The notes under the pieces are model-generated. The model worked only from the letters and a program-made list of their open reading frames with translations. It was not told the DNA's origin and made no database searches. From Candida dubliniensis CD36 (lineage: Eukaryota; Ascomycota; Pichiomycetes; Serinales; Debaryomycetaceae): 64,000 bases of DNA. Of this stretch, positions 31,047-40,148 are shown piece after piece (within the stretch, counting starts at the first letter, position 1; each line of letters begins with the position of its first letter). The translations under genes and the position numbers were made by a program. Location: NCBI RefSeq assembly GCF_000026945.1, contig NC_012860.1, positions 434,001 through 498,000 on the forward strand. The letters run 5' to 3'.

Positions 31047-32597
31047 TTACTGTAAGAATTTTGTCGTTACAATACAACTACCCATCGATGGTTTACTATC
31101 AATAATAGCATCATTCATCAATTCATCTAATTTAATATCAGGAAATTCCAATTGATAGTAATTCTCAATCAATCCTTGGATCAATTGTTTCGATTTATCT
31201 AATGTTGTCAAATGAACAATTGACCCACCCCAACCAGCACCAGTGATTCTTGAACCATAAGAACCATTCTGTAATGCAATCGAACAAATTTCATTCAATT
31301 TTTCATTTGAGGATTCATTCAATTTATCAAGATCTGATTGTGATTGATTCATCAATTCACCAAATTTGATCAAAAATGATTCTTCATCATCTTTGGTATT
31401 GTTGCTACTACTTTGTGTCGATGATAACAATTTCAAAGTTTCCAATACACGCAAACTCTCTTGATACACGTGTTTAGCACGTTGATAAAGTTTCAAAACA
31501 TCAAATTTAACTGGGTAAGCTTGTAAATACTTGCTTTTAAATTGATCCAAAGATAAATCTAACAAAGATAAACATTGATCAATAGTATACCCTTCTTGAT
31601 TGTTGTTCAATAAAGTTTCAACAATATCAATCATTTTTTTCAATTGTTCAATACCAACATCAATATCATTACCATCCCATCTGTGAGTATTAAATACTGC
31701 ATCCATTACCCCTCTTAAACTGCTAGTGCCAATATTTGAATCTTGAGGCACTAAACTTCCCAATTTCAACTTCTTGGCCAAAACATCAGCAGCAATTGCC
31801 ATTTCTACCACTCGTAAGTTATAATGGATAGGGGCAGTCTCATGTTTATTTGACACTTGTAAACTATTAGTAATAACAAATGTCAAGTTTTCCACAGGAA
31901 ACTTAAATGGTTTCCCAATTAATTGTGGTTTAAATTGAATCAATAATGCCTTATCGGGTTCTCCATATACACTAGCACATTGGTCCATCCCACCAGTATT
32001 TACACCAACATAATGTTCACAAACAACTGTGATTCTTGTCAAATCAGCTTTGCTTATATCTTTAACACCATTGGCATGAAGTATAGCTAATGTTGAAGCA
32101 ACACAAAATGCAGCTGATGAGGATAACCCTCCTCCTGTTGGCACATTACCATCAAAAGTTAATTTCATACCTTTCAATTGACCATTCATTTTTTGTTCAG
32201 TTAAATAGTTGTTGGCAACAATTAATGCACATTTGAAGTAATTTGCCCAACTATGATGTTGTGAATCAATCTCAAACCCATCGTTGTTGTTGGTCAATGC
32301 TATGGTTTCTTTGGCAAAATTCTTGGAATCAGTGTTTGTAATCACTATTTCTGATTCGTCATTAATATTAACGGCAACTATAACATCATTGCTTATAGCC
32401 ATGGGTAAAACAGGGAAGAAATTGTAATCAATATGATCACCAATCAAATTAACTCGTCCAGGAGATCTAGCAAAGAAATCAATCGATGCATTAGGGAAAT
32501 TGGATTGGAAGATTTCCACTAATTTCAAATATCTTGATTTAGTTAACTCCTGATCATTGGAATAAAATGATAAGTCATCAAATGTAGGAACTGACAT
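31047..32597 (-). CDS. GAL1: Galactokinase
   Basis: The 516-residue protein is a GHMP-family kinase that phosphorylates galactose to galactose-1-phosphate, the first committed step of the Leloir pathway. Visible motifs are the galactokinase signature at about residues 44-58 (SPGRVNLIGDHIDYN), the GHMP ATP loop at about 155-169 (PTGGGLSSSAAFCVAS), and motif 3 near the end (GSRITGAGWGGSIVHL). The Ser-Ala pair that distinguishes a working Gal1 from the sensor Gal3 is present, so this should be an enzyme. The signature reads GDHIDY where most galactokinases have GEHxDY, a conservative but noticeable change in the sugar-binding site. It is divergent from GAL10 across 1.4 kb with two GAL palindromes and has a TATA-like box about 100 bp upstream. 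Confidence 0.95.
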   Translation of the reverse strand: MSVPTFDDLSFYSNDQELTKSRYLKLVEIFQSNFPNASIDFFARSPGRVNLIGDHIDYNFFPVLPMAISNDVIVAVNINDESEIVITNTDSKNFAKETIALTNNNDGFEIDSQHHSWANYFKCALIVANNYLTEQKMNGQLKGMKLTFDGNVPTGGGLSSSAAFCVASTLAILHANGVKDISKADLTRITVVCEHYVGVNTGGMDQCASVYGEPDKALLIQFKPQLIGKPFKFPVENLTFVITNSLQVSNKHETAPIHYNLRVVEMAIAADVLAKKLKLGSLVPQDSNIGTSSLRGVMDAVFNTHRWDGNDIDVGIEQLKKMIDIVETLLNNNQEGYTIDQCLSLLDLSLDQFKSKYLQAYPVKFDVLKLYQRAKHVYQESLRVLETLKLLSSTQSSSNNTKDDEESFLIKFGELMNQSQSDLDKLNESSNEKLNEICSIALQNGSYGSRITGAGWGGSIVHLTTLDKSKQLIQGLIENYYQLEFPDIKLDELMNDAIIDSKPSMGSCIVTTKFLQ

Positions 32598-32693
32598 GGT
32601 ATAACTTTTTTTTCTTATAAAAATTGGATTGTATGTGTGGGAAAATAAAAAAATTTAACAAAGAAGAAAAGGATCTGGGAAACTTTCAAACTC

Positions 32694-32702
32694 TATTTTA
32701 TA
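32694..32702 (-). promoter_or_regulatory. TATA box of GAL1
   Basis: The minus strand reads TATAAAATA about 100 bp upstream of the GAL1 ATG. Confidence 0.55.
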
Positions 32703-33084
32703 TCAAAGTTTAATTTATATGTATGGACTCACTTGTAGACAAATTCTTTTGAAATCATTGAATGAAGAAAGAAAACCAATGAGCAAATACAAATATTCCT
32801 CCAAAAAAAAAAAAAAAAAATGAAAATGAAAACGAAAACCAAACACCAACCAACCCCGGAAACCAAACCAAACTACTTTGAACCGTGTCTAGTTGGATAA
32901 ACATTGTGTTAAGATGAGGGAGAATTGAATTTGCCCAGACACAAAATCTGGAGCTCAAAAGAAAAAGTTTTAAACTATCTTTGTTTAGTTTTTCCATCCC
33001 AGACAAAAAAAAAAACTGAGCTTAAAACTATTTTCAATTCGGAAAAATCATCAGCAACGCTTTTACCTTCGAATAAACATAAAT

Positions 33085-33096
33085 TGTAACGTTACA
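33085..33096. promoter_or_regulatory. GAL palindrome, copy 1 (perfect)
   Basis: TGTAACGTTACA is a perfect 12-bp inverted repeat, 488 bp upstream of the GAL1 ATG. To my recollection this palindrome has been reported in C. albicans GAL promoters and tied to Cph1/Rtg-type control instead of Gal4. The sequence shows only the motif and its placement. Confidence 0.8.
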
Positions 33097-33816
33097 TTCA
33101 AGTTTCCCATAGTTAATTATAATCTTGGTGTCGGGAAAATACAATTAACTTTGTCCATATATTTCTTTATAATTTTGGGAGGTTTTGTGAACTGTTTGAT
33201 ATTTTTTCCTCCCCCACTTTCCCCGATCGAAAAAAAAAAACAATTAATCCGAAGTTTCCCCAAATTTTGTTCAGACACTGACCACAAAAGTAAAATTTAT
33301 TCTTGGCAGTTCATTTGTTCACACATTGCACAAAATTAATCTACTGAAACAATAGAGCAAAAGAAGAGTCTTCCCACTTGTAAAGAATGCTTATTTTGCA
33401 AGTGGCCAAATACTTTTCTACCTTGCTTCTGCATTCTCATAGTTGTTGCTTTGTGTACATGTGTGTTAGTCATTCAATTCTAGTACATTATTTTTAAACA
33501 AAATATCAATCGATTTCCATTGTTTTTTCAATGGTTGGATTAATATCTCCATTGACAAGTTTTGAAATTCAATTTCTGTCTGTTTTTTTCTAAGCACCAT
33601 TTCTTATATTTGAAACTAGAATTGAATATATCTTATGATCATCCAAACGTTTTTGTGCACATTCTGGAGTAAACACCCAATAAGACTTAATTCTTGTCCG
33701 CCCTCCCCCCCAAAAAAGAAAACGTTTCGTCTGGAATTAACCAAGGGAAATGATATCCAGAATTTGTTTTCATACTTTTCTAAGGTTTCTTCCCGTTTAT
33801 TATGTGTTTTCTTCAG

Positions 33817-33828
33817 TGTAACGTTACA
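33817..33828. promoter_or_regulatory. GAL palindrome, copy 2 (perfect)
   Basis: A second perfect TGTAACGTTACA lies 175 bp upstream of the GAL10 ATG and about 70 bp before its TATA box, a classic position for an upstream activating site. Confidence 0.85.
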
Positions 33829-33895
33829 TTGGATCCTCTTCGTCAATATCAAATCTTCTCTAACTGCATCGGCTTTTAATTCTCCAAGAAATCAC

Positions 33896-33902
33896 TATAA
33901 AA
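33896..33902 (+). promoter_or_regulatory. TATA box of GAL10
   Basis: TATAAAA lies about 101-107 bp upstream of the GAL10 ATG and just after GAL palindrome copy 2. Confidence 0.6.
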
Positions 33903-34002
33903 CCAACCCTTGATAAATCCATTTCCATTATTCTTCCCCAAAAAATAATAAAAAAAAAAGTTTCAACATAAACAACTCATATCATAATCGAAAACTCAAA
34001 TC

Positions 34003-36030
34003 ATGCCAAACGAATATATTCTTGTTACTGGTGGTGCAGGTTACATTGGTTCTCACACAGTTATTGAATTAATCAATAATGGATATCAAGTGGTCATTGT
34101 TGATAATTTGAGTAATTCTTCCTATGATGCTGTTGCTAGAATTGAATTCATTGTCAAACAGCATGTTCCATTCTATAATGTTGATATCAGAAATTATGAA
34201 CAATTGAATAAAGTTTTCCAAGACTATAAGATATCTGGAGTGATTCATTTTGCTGCTTTGAAAGCTGTTGGTGAATCGACAAAAATCCCTTTGGAATATT
34301 ATGATAATAATGTGTCGGGAACTGTCAACTTATTAGAAGTATGTAAAGCCAATGATGTGAAAACAATTGTGTTCAGTTCTTCAGCCACTGTCTATGGTGA
34401 TGTTACTAGATTTGGTGATAATTCAATGATTCCTATTCCTGAACATTGTCCAATGGATCCAACCAATCCATATGGAAGAACAAAGTTTATTATTGAATCT
34501 ATATTAAAAGATATTTATAATAGTGATGATGCATGGAAAGTAGCAATTTTGAGATATTTCAACCCAATTGGTGCTCATCCTTCTGGTTTATTAGGTGAGG
34601 ATCCTTTAGGAATTCCAAATAACTTATTGCCTTATTTAGCTCAAGTCGCTATAGGTAGACGTGAAAAATTGTCTATTTTTGGAAATGATTACAACAGTCG
34701 TGACGGTACCCCCATTAGAGACTATATTCATGTGGTTGATTTGGCAAAGGGACACATTGCTGCATTGGCATATTTGAAAAACTTACAATCTGAGGGTTTA
34801 TACCGTGAATGGAATTTAGGTACTGGTAAAGGATCTACTGTTTTCGAAGTTTATCATGCCTTTAGTAAAGTTGTTGGCAGAGAATTGCCTCATGAAGTTG
34901 TTGGTAGACGTGCTGGCGATGTCTTGGATTTGACTGCTAAACCAGACAGAGCAAATAAGGAATTGCAATGGAAAACTGAACTTACTATCGATGATGCCTG
35001 TAAAGATTTATGGAAATGGACCACCGAAAATCCATTTGGGTTTAACATTGAGAATTATTCTTGGAAAGAATTTGATGGGTTTAATAACCGTTTGCACAGT
35101 TTTGTTGCTGGTGACTTGAAAGTCAACTTAGCCAATCGTGGTGCATTAATCCAAGCAATAACATTGAATGGCTCCAATATGGTAAAAGCATATGATAATG
35201 CTGAAGGCTTCAAATCCGAAACTAATCCATTTTTCGGCACCACTGTTGGTAGATATGCCAATAGGATTTCAAATGGAGAATTTGAATTGAATGGGAAAGT
35301 ATACAAGTTAACTAAAAATGAAGGTGCAAACAACTTACATGGTGGTGCAAATGGATTCGATAAACAAGATTTCTTTGGTCCAGTTGTGAAAAGTCGTGAT
35401 GGTAAGTTTTTCGTTGATTTCTTATTGGTTGATAAAGATGGCAATGATGGGTTCCCAGGTGAACTTGAAGCTATAGTGCATTACACAATTGATAATTCCT
35501 CGGTGCAAATCGAATATGAATGTCAATTATTATCTGGCGAAGCAACCATTGTCAATATGACTAATCATAGTTATTTCAATGTTTCCAACTCGGACACCAT
35601 TGAAGGTATTGAAGTCAAATTGGCAACTGATAAGATGTTAGAAGTGGATTCACAATTATTGCCAACTGGGAAAATTATCAAAAATGAAAAAGTTGCTAAT
35701 CCAATTGTGTTGAGTGAGAATGATGTATTTGACAATTGTTTTATTGTTGACGAGCAATGTGGTATAGATACTCGTGATAAACCTTTGAAACAAATTTTTG
35801 AAGCAACCAGTTCGGTCACAAACAACAAATTGAAGATATCCTCAACTGAACCCGCTTTCCAATTTTACACTGGTGACGGTGTTAACACCAAGGGGTTTGG
35901 AAAAAGATGTGGTTTCTGCGTGGAACCAAGTAGATTTATTAATGCTATCAATCACAAGGAATGGTCTAATCAAGTCATCTTGAAAAAAGGTGAAGTTTAT
36001 GGAAGTAAAATTAAATATGATTTTCAATAG
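34003..36030 (+). CDS. GAL10: Bifunctional UDP-glucose 4-epimerase and galactose mutarotase
   Basis: The 675 residues form two enzymes, as in yeast Gal10 (699). The N-terminal epimerase (about 1-345) is a short-chain dehydrogenase with NAD loop TGGAGYIGSH at 9-18, SSSATVYG at about 126-133 and catalytic YGRTK near 156. It converts UDP-galactose to UDP-glucose. The C-terminal mutarotase (about 355-675) shows NLHGGANGFDKQDF, the catalytic His in NHSYFN and the catalytic Glu in VEPSRF, and should interconvert alpha and beta galactose. All key residues of both halves appear intact. It is transcribed away from GAL1 with a strong upstream palindrome and TATA box. TRS23 follows on the same strand after 197 bp. 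Confidence 0.96.
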   Translation: MPNEYILVTGGAGYIGSHTVIELINNGYQVVIVDNLSNSSYDAVARIEFIVKQHVPFYNVDIRNYEQLNKVFQDYKISGVIHFAALKAVGESTKIPLEYYDNNVSGTVNLLEVCKANDVKTIVFSSSATVYGDVTRFGDNSMIPIPEHCPMDPTNPYGRTKFIIESILKDIYNSDDAWKVAILRYFNPIGAHPSGLLGEDPLGIPNNLLPYLAQVAIGRREKLSIFGNDYNSRDGTPIRDYIHVVDLAKGHIAALAYLKNLQSEGLYREWNLGTGKGSTVFEVYHAFSKVVGRELPHEVVGRRAGDVLDLTAKPDRANKELQWKTELTIDDACKDLWKWTTENPFGFNIENYSWKEFDGFNNRLHSFVAGDLKVNLANRGALIQAITLNGSNMVKAYDNAEGFKSETNPFFGTTVGRYANRISNGEFELNGKVYKLTKNEGANNLHGGANGFDKQDFFGPVVKSRDGKFFVDFLLVDKDGNDGFPGELEAIVHYTIDNSSVQIEYECQLLSGEATIVNMTNHSYFNVSNSDTIEGIEVKLATDKMLEVDSQLLPTGKIIKNEKVANPIVLSENDVFDNCFIVDEQCGIDTRDKPLKQIFEATSSVTNNKLKISSTEPAFQFYTGDGVNTKGFGKRCGFCVEPSRFINAINHKEWSNQVILKKGEVYGSKIKYDFQ

Positions 36031-36227
36031 GTAACAAAAAGTATATTAATATATGAAAGCACAATAGTTAAGATATGAATAGTTGTTAGTAGAACTGATT
36101 TCTCTGGTAAGTATGGATCACAAACTAAGGATCAACAAGCGCACCCTATAAACGAACCCAGAAAAAAAAAGCGACCATAAAAAAAAAAAAGAACCAAAAA
36201 TCCTACAACATACAACGGCAACACAGA

Positions 36228-36743
36228 ATGAAAGTTTACTCTATATTAATCCTAAATAAAGCTGGTGGTCTTATTTATCAAAATGAGCTTGTTCCTGGTC
36301 TAAGTAAATTGTCAGCCAACGATTACTTGGTGTTAGCAGGTACATTGCACGGTGTTCATGCCATTGGTTCAAAATTGTCTTCAACGATTAACAGCAACAA
36401 CAATAATAACATTCCAAATGGAGAAGAACTTAATGCTGCACACAATGCCACTATATTATCTACTGGGAAAGCCGGAAGTGCTAATAGTAACAGAACCGGT
36501 TTACAAAAAATCGAAACTGACATGTTCAATTTATACATATTTCAAACTGTTAGTGGACTAAAATTCATTATGATCACAGCACCAAACGTGGCCAATTCAG
36601 AATCTGTCACCGATGAATTATTCCGTCATTTGTACATACTTTATTCTGATTACGTGATGAAGGATCCATTTTATTCATTAGATATGCCTATAAAAAGTAG
36701 TTTATTCGATGGGGAAGTCAAGCGGTTGTTTGCACAATCTTAA
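36228..36743 (+). CDS. TRS23: TRAPP complex subunit Trs23
   Basis: The 171 residues begin VYSILILNKAGGLIYQNEL and continue with LAGTLHGVHAIGSKLS, IETDMFNLYIFQTVSGLKF and a C-terminal DPFYSLDMPIKSSLFD. These are the hallmarks of the TRAPPC4/Trs23 longin-like (sybindin) subunit. TRAPP acts as exchange factor for Ypt1/Rab1 at the Golgi. It is shorter than yeast Trs23 (219), with an Asn-rich loop at about 56-63. Its presence inside the GAL cluster is positional and shows no sugar link by sequence. The last 42 bp of its coding sequence, including the stop, overlap the end of GAL102 on the other strand. Confidence 0.85.
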   Translation: MKVYSILILNKAGGLIYQNELVPGLSKLSANDYLVLAGTLHGVHAIGSKLSSTINSNNNNNIPNGEELNAAHNATILSTGKAGSANSNRTGLQKIETDMFNLYIFQTVSGLKFIMITAPNVANSESVTDELFRHLYILYSDYVMKDPFYSLDMPIKSSLFDGEVKRLFAQS

Positions 36744-37661
36744 ACCTTGAACAATAGATATTTTAGGAGACCATCCCAAATTATAGATTTTTGTTGTATC
36801 TATGGAATAGTTAGTGTCGTTGTAATTTCGATCTTTGATAAATTGGATTTCACCAGGGCCAAATATCTCCATTATAAGTTTGATTAAACTTATATTATCC
36901 AATTCATCAGTACCACCAATATTATAAATTTGATTTACTGTTAGGGGGGTTTTGATCCACACAGTTTCAATAGCCTGCACAAGATCAAGAACATACAAGT
37001 ATTTTCTTTTGTTAGTTCCCTTACCATGTACTGGGATTGGTGTTTTTTCGTTTATACACTGTATAGTCAATGGGATGATTTTTTCTGGATATTGTAATGG
37101 TCCATATACATTATTAGGTCGAAGTACTGTGATTGGTAACTTGTATGAATATTGATATGATTTTATTATCAAATCAATAGCTGCCTTACTGGCAGAATAT
37201 GGGTTAGTTGGATTCATGGCTGCATTCTCTTTATTGGTACCTTCATAAACATCACCATAAACTTCGTCAGTGGAAATATGCAAAAAATACCCGATACCTG
37301 GATTTAGTCGATGGCATTCCAATAAGTTTTGGGTAGCTAGTATATTATTCTTGGTAAAGTAGACTGGATCTTCAAATGACCGATCAACAGATGATTCTGC
37401 TGCGAAATTTATGATGTCAGTGGTATTTTTGGTAATTTTGAGGAGGTTGTCTAGATTATCTGATAGGTCCAAGTGAATAAATTCAAAGTTGGAGTATTCC
37501 TTAAGTTTTTCGATTTCAGAAACATTGCTGGCATAGTTTAGTTTATCAATGCAGGTAAAGTGAATATTGGGATATTTCTTCACCATATAGTATAGGAAAT
37601 GTATACCAATAAACCCAGCTCCACCAGTAACAACTATTCTTTTGTCGAATGATATTGTCAT
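36702..37661 (-). CDS. GAL102: Nucleotide-sugar 4,6-dehydratase (Gal102)
   Basis: The 319-residue protein is an extended short-chain dehydrogenase of the dTDP/UDP-glucose 4,6-dehydratase type. It shows the NAD loop VTGGAGFIGIHF at 10-21, the dehydratase triad HISTDEVYGDV at about 128-138, the catalytic NPYSASKA near 151-158 and RPNNVYGPLQYPEKIIP at about 181-197. This differs from the epimerase half of GAL10, which lacks the TDE triad. The expected reaction is NDP-glucose to NDP-4-keto-6-deoxyglucose. As I recall, the Candida enzyme uses UDP-glucose and its loss alters cell-wall mannan. It is divergent from GAL7, sharing a promoter with two GAL-palindrome variants. The C-terminus overlaps TRS23 by 42 bp in antisense. 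Confidence 0.9.
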   Translation of the reverse strand: MTISFDKRIVVTGGAGFIGIHFLYYMVKKYPNIHFTCIDKLNYASNVSEIEKLKEYSNFEFIHLDLSDNLDNLLKITKNTTDIINFAAESSVDRSFEDPVYFTKNNILATQNLLECHRLNPGIGYFLHISTDEVYGDVYEGTNKENAAMNPTNPYSASKAAIDLIIKSYQYSYKLPITVLRPNNVYGPLQYPEKIIPLTIQCINEKTPIPVHGKGTNKRKYLYVLDLVQAIETVWIKTPLTVNQIYNIGGTDELDNISLIKLIMEIFGPGEIQFIKDRNYNDTNYSIDTTKIYNLGWSPKISIVQGLRLCKQPLDFPIE

Positions 37662-37861
37662 TCTCTTATTAAAGAAGAGAAGTTGAGAAATGCTTTTGTT
37701 GTTGTCGTAGTAAAATTTGTATTAAAGTGTTTATTTGTTTCTAGTTTTTGGTTTTTTTTTTTTTTTTCTCCAGTGTATACTTTATCTGTGATGACCAGAA
37801 AGAAAGAAAACGCATCGGAGGAAGTTTAATTGCTCTTTACCACCACACCCTAGCCTAAAAT

Positions 37862-37873
37862 TGCAACGTTACA
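37862..37873. promoter_or_regulatory. GAL palindrome variant near GAL102
   Basis: TGCAACGTTACA differs by one base from the perfect palindrome. It lies 201 bp upstream of the GAL102 ATG. Confidence 0.65.
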
Positions 37874-38147
37874 TTTAGGATTTGTTAGAAGTTACTAGCC
37901 ATTCGCGTATAGTCACCCATTTTCAACACATTACATACATTATCCCGATTCTCCGTTATTGTGAAAACATTTGCGTTTGAGAAGAAGTTAACACTTTCAT
38001 TCCGGTGTTCCCCCCCACGTTGTAAAAATAATTCTTGGTGTATTTTAGATCCTACTCTAATTTATGTTTGTGCTAAGGTGTATTTTTAGTTTTCTAAATC
38101 ATGAGATCCAACTTGTTTAGTATCTCCACACCAAAATATGTTGAAAA

Positions 38148-38159
38148 TGTAACGTTGCA
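38148..38159. promoter_or_regulatory. GAL palindrome variant near GAL7
   Basis: TGTAACGTTGCA differs by one base from the palindrome and is the reverse complement of the copy near GAL102. It lies about 480 bp upstream of the preferred GAL7 ATG. Confidence 0.65.
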
Positions 38160-38551
38160 TTGTAATTTGCCATAGATTGAATCCAAAAAAATGTCTGCAT
38201 GATAAAATTTATATACATTTGAAAGACACAAAATGAAAATGAAAATCTCTCTCACACATTTATTTAGAGCAAATGAAAAAAGTGTGTTGTGTCTACCAAA
38301 TAGGGAAACTAGAAAGGAAAAAAAGGAAAAAGAAAAAAAAAAATGTTGACAATCACCATCAACTAACAAACGAAATCATCTATATTTTCGATTAAACTCC
38401 AAGAAGTCCATACTCGTGGTTAGTTTGTGCCAGTTTCAGAAACAATTCTATTGAATTCGCCTTGTCATTTTGTTTGCCTTTCCTTGTCCTTTTTTTTTTT
38501 TTTGTTTCACTAATATTTTTGCATTTCATCATATATCCTCCCTCCCAACAT

Positions 38552-38560
38552 TATAAATAA
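38552..38560 (+). promoter_or_regulatory. TATA box of GAL7
   Basis: TATAAATAA lies 82 bp before the ATG at 38642 but only 28 bp before the ATG at 38588, which bears on the choice of start codon. Confidence 0.6.
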
Positions 38561-38641
38561 GACCTGTTATCACCACCCATTATCATCATGTCTCTAAATC
38601 ATCTTCTAAATCCACTAACATCAACACCAACATATATAAAA

Positions 38642-39748
38642 ATGACTCAAGAATTTGATTTCACTAACCATTCCCATCGTCGCTTGAATTTATTAACCAA
38701 TAAATTTGTTTTGTGTTCTCCACATAGAGCCAAAAGACCATGGCAAGGTGCTAAAGAAGAAATTAAAAAATCTGCTTTACCAGAATATGATCCCAAATGT
38801 TATTTATGTCCAGGTAATGTACGTGCTACTGGTGATATTAACCCTAAATATAAAGCTACATATATTTTTACCAATGATTATCCTGCTGTGAGGTTAGATC
38901 AACCAGAATACAAAGAAGATGAACAAGATAAACAAAACTCTTTGAAGAGCAGATTATTACAAACCCAGGGGGTAAGAGGTAAATGCTTTGTTATTTGTTT
39001 TTCTCCAAAGCATAACTTGACATTACCATTAATGAAAGATGAAGAGATTAATAATGTGGTGAATGCTTGGCAAAAATTATATGGTAACTTGATTCAAGAA
39101 AGTAATCAAGGTACTGCTCCTTATAAATATTTGCAAATTTTCGAAAATAAGGGAGCAGCAATGGGTTGTTCAAATCCTCATCCTCATGGTCAAGCTTGGT
39201 GTTTAGATGTGATACCAACTGAAGTGAAAGATGAATTGGACAATATGTCAGAATATTATAAGAAATATAATTCACATCTTTTAGGAGATTATGTTGAATT
39301 GGAATTACAAGAAAAGAAGAGAATCGTTGCTGAAAATGATTCATTTATAGTAGTGGTACCATATTGGGCATTATGGCCATTTGAAACTTTATTAATATCT
39401 AAAACTCATTTAAAATCTATTCAAGAATTTAATGATAAACAAAAACTTGATTTAGCTGCTATTTTAAAAGTTTTAACTACAAAATATGATAATTTATTTA
39501 ATACTTCATTCCCATATTCAATGGGTATACATCAAGCTCCATTTCAATGTACTCATGAACAAAATGAATGTTCTTGGTTCCATATGCATTTTTATCCACC
39601 ATTGTTACGTTCAGCTACTGTGAAAAAGTTCTGTGTTGGATTTGAAATGTTAGGTGAACCACAACGTGATTTGACTAGTGAACAAGCAGCTGCTAGATTG
39701 CAAGAATTGGATGGGGATGTGCATTATATGAATAAATCTAAAGCATAG
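38642..39748 (+). CDS. GAL7: Galactose-1-phosphate uridylyltransferase
   Basis: From the ATG at 38642 the protein has 368 residues, nearly the length of yeast Gal7 (366). It exchanges UMP between UDP-glucose and galactose-1-phosphate, the middle step of the Leloir pathway. Motifs seen: CYLCPGN near residue 55 (zinc ligands), the active-site HPH in SNPHPHGQAW at about 179-181, VVPYWALWPFE near 236 and WFHMHFYPPLLRSATVKK near 312. An in-frame ATG at 38588 would add 18 residues (MSLNHLLNPLTSTPTYIK). I prefer the second start because the TATA box at 38552 leaves too little room for transcription to begin before 38588, and because family members begin near the second Met. It is divergent from GAL102 with GAL-palindrome variants between. 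Confidence 0.95.
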   Translation: MTQEFDFTNHSHRRLNLLTNKFVLCSPHRAKRPWQGAKEEIKKSALPEYDPKCYLCPGNVRATGDINPKYKATYIFTNDYPAVRLDQPEYKEDEQDKQNSLKSRLLQTQGVRGKCFVICFSPKHNLTLPLMKDEEINNVVNAWQKLYGNLIQESNQGTAPYKYLQIFENKGAAMGCSNPHPHGQAWCLDVIPTEVKDELDNMSEYYKKYNSHLLGDYVELELQEKKRIVAENDSFIVVVPYWALWPFETLLISKTHLKSIQEFNDKQKLDLAAILKVLTTKYDNLFNTSFPYSMGIHQAPFQCTHEQNECSWFHMHFYPPLLRSATVKKFCVGFEMLGEPQRDLTSEQAAARLQELDGDVHYMNKSKA

Positions 39749-40148
39749 ATGTTGAAATTTAGCTTTCTTTTCTTTTTTGAGGAGTTTTTATTGTGATTAA
39801 TAGATAGATACGATAATGCATAATTAGTTTTTAATATGAAGAAATATTTAGGCTTATATTTTTGCAAAAAAAAGTAACAAAACAAAACTTCAGGTTCAGA
39901 CGTTTTAAATTTACAAGCTGATAAATAACAACATGATCTTCTATTTATTTGTATTCCAATTTAACAGCATCTCTATGTAAAATTGGCTTCCTTTATACTT
40001 AATATGTATAAGTATATTCAATTTTGCAGTAAAAAAAAAATGTAGTAGACCAATACCTCATCGACACAAAAAACAAAAAAAAAAAATTTCATAAAATATT
40101 CACTACGTATTACTATTTAACATCACTTATACCAAATCCCCCCACCCC
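39749..40148. other. Intergenic, GAL7 terminator and TRM140 promoter
   Basis: These 400 bp hold no gene. An A-run at 40030-40038 and another just before 40090 lie upstream of the next ATG. There is no room for the actin-binding N-terminal region that is fused to this methyltransferase in S. cerevisiae. Confidence 0.5.

Larger units (their letters stand above)
32598..34002. promoter_or_regulatory. GAL1-GAL10 divergent promoter
   Basis: The 1.4-kb interval separates the two divergent start codons. It holds two perfect copies of TGTAACGTTACA (33085-33096 and 33817-33828) and TATA-like boxes for each gene (32694-32702 on minus and 33896-33902 on plus). No CGG-N11-CCG Gal4-type site was seen, in line with the different control of GAL genes in Candida. 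Confidence 0.75.
37662..38587. promoter_or_regulatory. GAL102-GAL7 divergent promoter
   Basis: This interval of about 0.9 kb separates two divergent start regions. It holds two one-mismatch copies of the GAL palindrome (37862-37873 and 38148-38159) that are exact reverse complements of each other, and a GAL7 TATA box at 38552-38560. T-rich runs occur near 37750 and 38489. Confidence 0.7.
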
